IMG/VR virus record: IMGVR_UViG_3300045974_000132
Span: 62,001 to 126,000 of that record
Direction: 5' to 3' (one strand)
Length of the DNA stretch: 64,000 nt
Source of the DNA: a virus
In this document: one piece after another, positions 58,974-64,000 of the stretch
Layout: each line of letters begins with the position of its first letter
Position numbering within the stretch: the first letter of the stretch is position 1
Made by a program: the position numbers and the translations under genes
Notes under the pieces: generated by a model
The model's database searches: none
Told to the model about the DNA's origin: nothing
The model's input: the letters and a program-made list of their open reading frames with translations, nothing else

Positions 58974-58981
58974 TAAATTAT
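58974..58981 (-). promoter_or_regulatory. Promoter-like octamer ATAATTTA before the MmcB-like gene
   Basis: Minus-strand ATAATTTA, 30 bases before the ATG, in the 41-base gap after the GNAT gene. It would start the terminase-region transcript. Confidence 0.42.
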
Positions 58982-58984
58982 TAA

Positions 58985-59464
58985 TTACAAATTACTGGGA
59001 TGAAGAGACATTGTATAAGCATGCCCTAGTAAATCAGCTACCTTGAATCCAAATTTTTCATAACGAGCTTTGTGGGTAGTAGATACGAGCAAACGAGCAC
59101 TAGGGTTGTATTCCTTAATGTAGTCTATACGAGCATCAATCAAAGCAGAACCTATTCCTTGATTTCTATACTCGCTATTAACCGCAGCCAAGAACAGCGT
59201 GTAGGTATTCAAGGCCCAGTCAACTTCTTTAAGACCTGCTACTCCTATTACATTACCTTCAGACTGTGCTATGAAAAATACAGAATGTGGAAATGTCTCT
59301 TTGTAGGAATGGAGGACTTCATACAGAATACGATCATACCCATAGCGTCTTTGAACAACGTCCTCGAATTCAGGCCCTTTAAACTTTTCAACAAAGGTGT
59401 TATGAAGGAGCATTGCCGCCCCTTCAGCTTTTGAAATAGGTAGCCTCTCGATAGTGTAGTCCAT
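58985..59464 (-). CDS. GNAT-family acetyltransferase
   Basis: 159 residues from the ATG at 59464 (AAAGGATT site); the longer frame would start inside the preceding gene. Motif A of GNAT folds is LFLAAVNSEYRNQGIGSALIDARI near 95-118, with R-x-x-G-I-G for acetyl-CoA. FFIAQSEGNVIGVAGLKEVD precedes it and the late ARYEKFGFKVAD gives motif B. The substrate (small molecule, host protein or antibiotic-like compound) is unknown. Confidence 0.8.
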   Translation of the reverse strand: MDYTIERLPISKAEGAAMLLHNTFVEKFKGPEFEDVVQRRYGYDRILYEVLHSYKETFPHSVFFIAQSEGNVIGVAGLKEVDWALNTYTLFLAAVNSEYRNQGIGSALIDARIDYIKEYNPSARLLVSTTHKARYEKFGFKVADLLGHAYTMSLHPSNL

Positions 59465-59484
59465 TTTAATCCTTTGAGGTTGTA

Positions 59485-59757
59485 CTACTTGCCCATCATC
59501 CATTCCCACAATAGCATATAACAAGCTATTACTATGCTAACTGCAAACCAAACAGCAATGCCTACTAAAAACCAACGCCCAGCAATTACAAGTTGGTACG
59601 CTATAGCTGGGCCAGGGATATTAGCAGGAACTTCAATGCTAGATATGCTATAAGTGAGGATTAACACTACCTCTATCACTATCGTCCAACGATTGACACG
59701 CTTTTGGTACAACGCATGATTCCAATGATCGGGATTGTCGATTTTATCTTTTAACAT
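59485..59757 (-). CDS. Two-segment membrane protein (90 aa)
   Basis: Membrane segments at ~25-42 (IVIEVVLILTYSISSIE) and ~58-80 (LVIAGRWFLVGIAVWFAVSIVI), joined by a Pro-rich loop. No family recognised. The next gene upstream also encodes a small membrane protein; they may act together on the host envelope. Confidence 0.6.
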   Translation of the reverse strand: MLKDKIDNPDHWNHALYQKRVNRWTIVIEVVLILTYSISSIEVPANIPGPAIAYQLVIAGRWFLVGIAVWFAVSIVIACYMLLWEWMMGK

Positions 59758-59784
59758 TAGTGTTACTCCACTCTAACTAACTAG

Positions 59785-60045
59785 TCACTTACGGTCTTCA
59801 TATAAATTATGAATGCCTAGGACGGTACCGCTGATAAGAAAAACAGTTAAGGTAATTTTAAAAAATTGCCAGACGGTATTAAATAATACTACGTTGAGTA
59901 AATCATCCTCTGTGTATTGAGCAACATCCTCTACTGCTATAAGTATAGAGGTGATTAAAATAATAATCAGTAGTACCGCTAAGGCAAACTTGCGAAGGTA
60001 GTGCTCTTCAGACCGACTCCTGGAGCTGCTGAGGTAGAAATTCAT
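59785..60045 (-). CDS. Two-segment membrane protein (86 aa)
   Basis: From the ATG at 60045 (AAAGAAG site), starting MNFYLSSSRSRSEEHY. Two membrane segments, ~22-40 (FALAVLLIIILITSILIAV) and ~58-78 (WQFFKITLTVFLISGTVLGI). It overlaps the upstream gene by 38 bases. An ATAATTTA octamer occurs near its 3' end (59803-59810), 45 bases before the next start. No family recognised. Confidence 0.6.
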   Translation of the reverse strand: MNFYLSSSRSRSEEHYLRKFALAVLLIIILITSILIAVEDVAQYTEDDLLNVVLFNTVWQFFKITLTVFLISGTVLGIHNLYEDRK

Positions 60046-60316
60046 TTTTCTTCTTTCTATCAAGAGGCTTGATGTGTTTGCTTACATAGACGAAAGCTGC
60101 CCGTTTAGCAGTGTTTGCATCTTTGAAGCCGGGCAGGTCATCCCTAGTTCTATTATATGGAATCTGGTGAGCAGTGTTACCAGCATTGTATCCCCAACCG
60201 CCTGATTGATTACGCATTACAGAAGCAGCATGTTCATGATCGAGCATCAACCTTTGCTCATCCCAGTTCGTATCACCCTTGACCCAACGAGGCTGCATTG
60301 CTGCCCTAGCTCCCAT
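60008..60316 (-). CDS. Hypothetical protein (102 aa)
   Basis: From the ATG at 60316 (AGGTGA site) inside the stop region of the upstream gene. Residues include RWVKGDTNWDEQRLMLDHEHAA and NQSGGWGYNAGNTAHQIPYN, then a Lys-rich C-terminus (KHIKPLDRKKKNEF). No family recognised. Confidence 0.5.
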   Translation of the reverse strand: MGARAAMQPRWVKGDTNWDEQRLMLDHEHAASVMRNQSGGWGYNAGNTAHQIPYNRTRDDLPGFKDANTAKRAAFVYVSKHIKPLDRKKKNEFLPQQLQESV

Positions 60317-60719
60317 TTTCGTCACCTGTATTGTATGCAACAAACCACAGTGGGAAACCTGTTGCTTGATTGCAGCACTGCATAACATACACTACTTTCA
60401 AGTTAGGCTTCTCAAAGTAATCTTTGATGAAAGCTTCGATCTTGTCCTTATCCGAAGCATACCAGTACTGCCCTTTTAGGCCATGCTTCTTCCAAAGCTC
60501 GTCAAACTTCTTGTAGTTCCACTGCATCATGCGGTCACTATAAGCAGACGCATTCATTTGGTCATTGGGCAGATTACGCCAAAGAATGTAGCTATCGTAG
60601 CTGTAAGGATGCGTAGAAGGAGTACGCTCAATAATCTGGTTATGCTCATCCATGTAAAAGCCATAGATGTAACTACCTTCTACTTGCGGTACAAGATCAC
60701 CGTTTATATTCTGTTGCAT
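60306..60719 (-). CDS. Hypothetical protein (137 aa)
   Basis: From the ATG at 60719 (AAAGGATT site; a TTG three codons upstream is unlikely). Rich in aromatic residues (YGFYMDEHNQIIERTPSTHP, LKGQYWYASDKDKIEAFIKDY). No family recognised. Overlaps both neighbours slightly. Confidence 0.55.
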   Translation of the reverse strand: MQQNINGDLVPQVEGSYIYGFYMDEHNQIIERTPSTHPYSYDSYILWRNLPNDQMNASAYSDRMMQWNYKKFDELWKKHGLKGQYWYASDKDKIEAFIKDYFEKPNLKVVYVMQCCNQATGFPLWFVAYNTGDENGS

Positions 60720-61056
60720 TCTGTTCAATCCTTTTCTTACGCTTTGATTCAGACCGTTTTGCTATCAACAAGTAAGACTCTTCCATTGGCTTACCCATGA
60801 AATAAATCTCTTTGTAGTCTTCAATTTCAAGGTAGTCTTTGTAGCCGTAAAATAAACCAACTACAACATCTTCACACCACTTACGGAAGTCTGGGTAGTC
60901 CTCCCGATAAGGTTTCATTTCAGCATTGAATTGTGTAGCAGACATTTGCCAAAGCTTGCCGTCTTCATCTTGGCATACTACCCTACAGGAAGCAGCGATC
61001 TTACTGGCCTTAGCATCTACGATTTTTACCGGAGCAACTAAGCCTTTTGGTTTCAC
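60697..61056 (-). CDS. Hypothetical protein (119 aa, GTG start)
   Basis: GTG start whose bases overlap the TGA of the upstream gene (GTGA), with GAGGTT upstream. Contains KIAASCRVVCQDEDGKLWQM and DFRKWCEDVVVGLFYGYKDYL, with a Lys/Arg-rich end (KRSESKRKKRIEQN). No family recognised. Confidence 0.55.
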   Translation of the reverse strand: MKPKGLVAPVKIVDAKASKIAASCRVVCQDEDGKLWQMSATQFNAEMKPYREDYPDFRKWCEDVVVGLFYGYKDYLEIEDYKEIYFMGKPMEESYLLIAKRSESKRKKRIEQNATEYKR

Positions 61057-61289
61057 GGAGCAACCTCGATAGGGACTGACGCATACACGGTACGATCAGA
61101 AACAAGTTCCACCCATTGAACATCTTCGGTTTCATAGCGTTCGTCTTCACCGGGTAGGCCGAAAGCAGCTAACGGGTTTTCAAAAGCAACTGTCTTTGCA
61201 GTAAGTTCCTTGATACAAACTTTGGATACTTTCTTTTGACCGGGTAGTTTAACAAACCAATTTTCACCAGTTGTAATCATTTGTTTCAT
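61053..61289 (-). CDS. Small beta-rich hypothetical protein (78 aa)
   Basis: Starts MKQMITTGENWFVKLPGQKK; strand-rich (KVCIKELTAKTVAFEN, VQWVELVSDRTVYASVP). Overlaps the upstream stop by 4 bases (ATGA). No family recognised. Confidence 0.55.
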   Translation of the reverse strand: MKQMITTGENWFVKLPGQKKVSKVCIKELTAKTVAFENPLAAFGLPGEDERYETEDVQWVELVSDRTVYASVPIEVAP

Positions 61290-61474
61290 TTTATTTCCTT
61301 ATCAGCTACAATATGGAACACATTCATATCGACAGTGTAGTCACCGTTCGACTTTGGGCCAGAGCGCAACACCTTAGTGTAGCCGTTATCATAAACGTAA
61401 TTGACAGCTTCTACACGTTTGTCCATTGGGCAGGTAACAGTGATACGCTCAATCTTTGTAAGTTTGATGTCCAT
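61286..61474 (-). CDS. Small hypothetical protein (62 aa)
   Basis: Alpha/beta sequence MDIKLTKIERITVTCPMDKR, then VEAVNYVYDNGYTKVLRSGP. Starts in a TAATG overlap with the upstream gene. No family recognised. Confidence 0.5.
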   Translation of the reverse strand: MDIKLTKIERITVTCPMDKRVEAVNYVYDNGYTKVLRSGPKSNGDYTVDMNVFHIVADKEIK

Positions 61475-61725
61475 TAGAAGCCCTCTTTGGTCAAAGTTTC
61501 AGCAATGATTTGGGCAATGCGATAAGACTGAGCATCTTCAACATGGTCATGCTCTTCAGCAGGTGTCCAATCGTTCTGCTTGATTTCACGTTCAGAAGCA
61601 AAGGGCTCAGCAAAGTGATCGGGAAACCAAACAGTGATTTCATCGGTATCACGAGGGCACGTAGGATTCTTGATCTTGATCTTTGTGCCGTAATACTTAC
61701 CTTCGAGCGGAAGAATCTCAGCCAT
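61474..61725 (-). CDS. Small hypothetical protein (83 aa)
   Basis: MAEILPLEGKYYGTKIKIKN, then PRDTDEITVWFPDHFAEPF and a C-terminal helix (SYRIAQIIAETLTKEGF). Starts in a TAATG overlap with the GNAT gene upstream. No family recognised. Confidence 0.5.
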   Translation of the reverse strand: MAEILPLEGKYYGTKIKIKNPTCPRDTDEITVWFPDHFAEPFASEREIKQNDWTPAEEHDHVEDAQSYRIAQIIAETLTKEGF

Positions 61726-62195
61726 TATGTTGTCCGTTCAATCTGTTTTGAGTACAGTAGAGCATCGACACCTAAACGCTTAACTAGTATAAAGCCTCTG
61801 CGTTTGTAGAACTTCAAAGCACGCTCATTGTTTCGATGCACTGCCAGCGATAAGGTTTTACACTTCAGGGCTTTGGCTTGCTTCACCGCTTGAGCAAACA
61901 GCCTGTCTGCACCTCCCTTACCCTTTTCAGAGTCAAGCACGCTTATCAGGTCGATGTACATGTCTTCAGGCTCATTCGGATCAAGGACAAGCTGCCCAAC
62001 AATTTCCCCATCACGCATTAGAAGGGTGAAGTTATCCCCCTGTTCAACCCACTCAGATGCCTCTCTGAGGTTCATTCGATTAACGTTATTAGACTCTTCA
62101 TGAGAACGTTGGCGAAAAGCAACCAAGTCTTCAGGTGTCACCTTAGACACAGGCACAATGCTCAAAGAGCCGGCCAAACTTATACTAAATTCCAT
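61725..62195 (-). CDS. GNAT-family acetyltransferase with MEFSISLA tag
   Basis: 156 residues. It begins MEFSISLAGSLSIVP, a copy of the shared N-terminal motif, then a GNAT fold: EIVGQLVLDPNEPEDMYIDL, VLDSEKGKGGADRLFAQAVK near 90-110 (motif A; the usual Q/R-x-x-G-x-G/A is EKGKGGA) and NNERALKFYKRRGFILVKRL (motif B). It is the only tagged protein outside the left and central gene groups. The substrate is unknown. Confidence 0.78.
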   Translation of the reverse strand: MEFSISLAGSLSIVPVSKVTPEDLVAFRQRSHEESNNVNRMNLREASEWVEQGDNFTLLMRDGEIVGQLVLDPNEPEDMYIDLISVLDSEKGKGGADRLFAQAVKQAKALKCKTLSLAVHRNNERALKFYKRRGFILVKRLGVDALLYSKQIERTT

Positions 62196-62199
62196 ATGC

Positions 62200-62451
62200 C
62201 TACCTCAGTAGGTTGTCGAGTTCGTCAACGTGTTTAACTACATCAGCAAACCCATAAGCAGCAGGCTGTCTGTATGCAGCAACAACAAGGCGTGCCGTTA
62301 CTTTCAAGGAAATGTAGTGATTGCGATCAGCACACCCCGCGAGTTCCCATCGACTAAATCCGTGTAGCTTAAACCAGCTGCCAACCTTCTCAGCAGCTTC
62401 AATAATGTCAGCGGGCACTTCAGGAATTATTACCGCAATAGGCTCAGACAT
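62200..62451 (-). CDS. Hypothetical protein (83 aa)
   Basis: From the ATG at 62451 (AGGTGA site; the GTG at 62460 is less likely). Contains PADIIEAAEKVGSWFKLHGF and SRWELAGCADRNHY. No family recognised. Confidence 0.5.
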   Translation of the reverse strand: MSEPIAVIIPEVPADIIEAAEKVGSWFKLHGFSRWELAGCADRNHYISLKVTARLVVAAYRQPAAYGFADVVKHVDELDNLLR

Positions 62452-62833
62452 TTTTGTCACCTAGCCCTTCCTCACATTGAAACGCATCCTTGAGAGCTAG
62501 TTGATACTCACTAGCAGCAACCTCTCGCATGAAGGTATCTCGTATTTCAGGTTGCACGCCTTCACAATCAGGACTAGTTAGGCGCATTGCTGCCCAGTCG
62601 GTCTTGAAATTGACTGTAGTAAGATGCTCTGACAGAGTAGGGTGTTCTGCCCGAGACTTGATAATACGCATCGTCACAACACCGTTAGGCTCAATTTTAG
62701 TTGCACCTAAGGATTTCAGTAGCTCTGAGTAGGGCCGATCAACAGGCTTTGTACTAAGGATATACGGAGGATACCTTTTAGAGATATCCTGTAGTTCTTG
62801 AAACAGCTTTTCAATATCTTCATTCTCAGACAT
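62444..62833 (-). CDS. Hypothetical protein (129 aa)
   Basis: Starts MSENEDIEKLFQELQDISKR. A mid segment VVTMRIIKSRAEHPTLSEHL is basic and the C-terminal part is helical. First gene after the helicase terminator. No family recognised; overlaps the next gene by 8 bases. Confidence 0.5.
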   Translation of the reverse strand: MSENEDIEKLFQELQDISKRYPPYILSTKPVDRPYSELLKSLGATKIEPNGVVTMRIIKSRAEHPTLSEHLTTVNFKTDWAAMRLTSPDCEGVQPEIRDTFMREVAASEYQLALKDAFQCEEGLGDKNV

Positions 62834-62875
62834 GAAATCACCTCAACGTTTTGTATTATGTTATCAAACGTAGGT

Positions 62876-62909
62876 AGAGGGTTGGCACCTACTAAGATAC
62901 CAACCCTCT
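62876..62909 (-). terminator. Hairpin terminator after the helicase gene
   Basis: Minus strand AGAGGGTTGG ... CCAACCCTCT, with inner GGTATC/GGTGCC pairing (two G-U pairs) that extends the stem to about 16 bp and leaves a 6-base loop. The following U tract is weak (ACCTACGTTT). Confidence 0.7.
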
Positions 62910-62916
62910 GTGCCCA

Positions 62917-63996
62917 TTACTTTTGCCCTGCTTCGTAATCTACTTCAACTTCATCATCGTTTAGGTTTAGATCATGCTCACCTTTACTGCGTGAAGAAGT
63001 ACGCTTGCTACCATTGCTTACGTTAACTTCGCCACCTTCTTTTGATGAACCGTCTACTGCTTCTTCTCCGTCCATGTTCTCGACAGACATAACTTCAAAC
63101 AGCTCCTTCAATTCAAACGGGAACAGTTCTTGGTCACGCGCCTTCAACTGGCGAATCGGAAGTACCTTGCTCTCACGCTGTTCGGGCTTGTAGTAGTTCC
63201 AAGTCCAGGCTGCGTCAGCATGTTCAAGCATACCCTTAGAGTACCGAATGCGATCATCATCACTGTCAAGCTGGGCAAGAAGAATAACAAGACAATTATT
63301 CTCACCACTAAACAACTTGCATTGTCGCACGACAGCAGATAGTGCCTTCCACTGATCCTTTTCATCTATACCGTCCAGTAGTGAAATGTAGTCAATGCCT
63401 ATTACTTTGTAACCATAAGGCTTGACCAGCGTTAGCAACTGCGTAATGTTGACACCGCGCTTCGGGCAGATGAAAGAGTATTGAGCATCATACTTCTCAC
63501 CATACCGATGTAACTTACGCCAAGCGCGTTTAGCTTCTGCCCGTTCTTCGTCTGACAAGGCTTTCTTAACGAATTTCCAATACGGAATCTTCGTCAAGCT
63601 GGACAATAAGCGGCGTGTAATCTTACGCTCATTCATTTCAAGCGAAACATTCGCTACGCTGATCTTGTTGATCCTATACATATTGGTCAACATGTTCATC
63701 AATAGCGTGGACTTACCACCAGAAGTAGTTGCTGCTAACAGCATTACACCCTCTGAAGGAACACCACCATTCTTTTCATCAATGTCTTTGAAGCCGCACT
63801 TGAGTAGGGCTTCATCTTCCATACTTAAAGCATCATCAACTAGGTCTATAGCATTCGCGTCACGACCGATTGAATGCACAAGATTACCTAGTTCATGCCT
63901 AGATCGAGTTGTCGTAAGGACGTTTGTAACCTCGTCTAGTAAGTCATCTACTTCTACCTCCGGCTTTTTAAGTTCATCAATGATGTCCTTGGCCAT
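62917..63996 (-). CDS. DnaB-family replicative helicase (probably 5'-truncated by window edge)
   Basis: At least 359 residues from the ATG at 63996; the frame is open to the window end, so the true start may lie outside. It begins in the linker-like region (TRSRHELGNLVHSIGRDANA), then Walker A LLAATTSGGKSTLL near 100, VANVSLEMNERKITRR (H1a-like), VIGIDYISLLDG (Walker B) and LAQLDSDDDRIRYSKGMLEHA (H3-like), RQLKARDQELFPFEL. This is a DnaB/gp41-type hexameric helicase that unwinds at the fork. The acidic, Ser-rich C-terminal tail (SKEGGEVNVSNGSKR...) is a possible protein-interaction tail. Whether the N-terminal primase-binding domain exists cannot be seen. Confidence 0.82.
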   Translation of the reverse strand: MAKDIIDELKKPEVEVDDLLDEVTNVLTTTRSRHELGNLVHSIGRDANAIDLVDDALSMEDEALLKCGFKDIDEKNGGVPSEGVMLLAATTSGGKSTLLMNMLTNMYRINKISVANVSLEMNERKITRRLLSSLTKIPYWKFVKKALSDEERAEAKRAWRKLHRYGEKYDAQYSFICPKRGVNITQLLTLVKPYGYKVIGIDYISLLDGIDEKDQWKALSAVVRQCKLFSGENNCLVILLAQLDSDDDRIRYSKGMLEHADAAWTWNYYKPEQRESKVLPIRQLKARDQELFPFELKELFEVMSVENMDGEEAVDGSSKEGGEVNVSNGSKRTSSRSKGEHDLNLNDDEVEVDYEAGQK

Positions 63997-64000
63997 GTAA

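Noticed and set aside
1105-62195. Shared start codon context (not peptide) as the cause of the common N-terminus
   Set aside because: Synonymous codons for I, S and V differ between copies, so nucleotide-level selection on the initiation region does not explain the shared residues.
1-64000. tRNA genes or CRISPR arrays
   Set aside because: No cloverleaf-like sequence with a GGTTC-type T loop or evenly spaced repeats was noticed in gaps, which are all under 150 bases. A tRNA-scan would be decisive.

Overview
The window is part of the genome of a large tailed bacteriophage with a contractile tail (myovirus) that infects a Gram-negative host. Hallmarks are a tail sheath, tube, tape measure and T4-type baseplate (gp25-, gp6-, gp53-, gp27- and gp5-like proteins plus a PAAR tip), a large terminase, portal, prohead protease, major capsid protein, phage-encoded replication enzymes and a Sec-dependent lysis cassette. 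Almost every gene is on the minus strand, tightly packed, often with ATGA or TAATG overlaps; the only plus-strand gene is a homing endonuclease. I see no tRNA, rRNA, CRISPR array or insertion sequence. No intergenic stretch exceeds 150 bases.

Layout, given left to right; minus-strand transcription runs right to left. 0-3.7 kb: a lysine-rich virion-like protein (cut by the window edge), an ADP-ribosyltransferase-like protein, an Acb2-like anti-CBASS sponge, endolysin and holin. 3.7-14 kb: tail-fibre region with a glycosyltransferase, a fibre-assembly-like protein, a collagen-like fibre, a U32-peptidase-like protein and a 1651-residue fibre. 14-23 kb: baseplate and spike. 23-31 kb: tape measure, tail assembly chaperone with a candidate -1 frameshift, two tube-family proteins, sheath and neck. 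31-40 kb: head genes (acidic core proteins, major capsid protein, small head protein, prohead protease) and an Acb1-like 2H phosphoesterase. 40-44.8 kb: topoisomerase IB, a four-PAS-domain protein and two membrane/coiled-coil proteins. 44.8-52.1 kb: a run of small enzymes and unknowns, many starting with the same short N-terminal motif, plus an NAD-dependent DNA ligase and a second Acb1-like protein. 52-58.9 kb: portal, terminase, homing endonuclease and an MmcB-like nuclease. 59-64 kb: small accessory genes, two GNAT acetyltransferases and a DnaB-family helicase.

The strongest unusual signals are: (1) a shared N-terminus of the form M-[EKNQ]-[LIVF]-x-[IVL]-S-[VIL]-S on about ten otherwise unrelated proteins, encoded with different synonymous codons, which resembles a virion-targeting tag comparable in concept to the T4 capsid targeting sequence; (2) one Acb2-like and two Acb1-like genes, suggesting layered counter-defence against CBASS; (3) a multi-PAS protein with no output domain; (4) a T6 run directly before the stop codon of the tail chaperone; (5) a recurrent intergenic octamer (C/A)TAATTTA, often placed between a terminator and the next gene, that looks like a phage promoter element; (6) four homing endonuclease genes, each next to an essential structural or packaging gene. 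Family names rest on motifs read by eye and on memory of the families; no database search was run.
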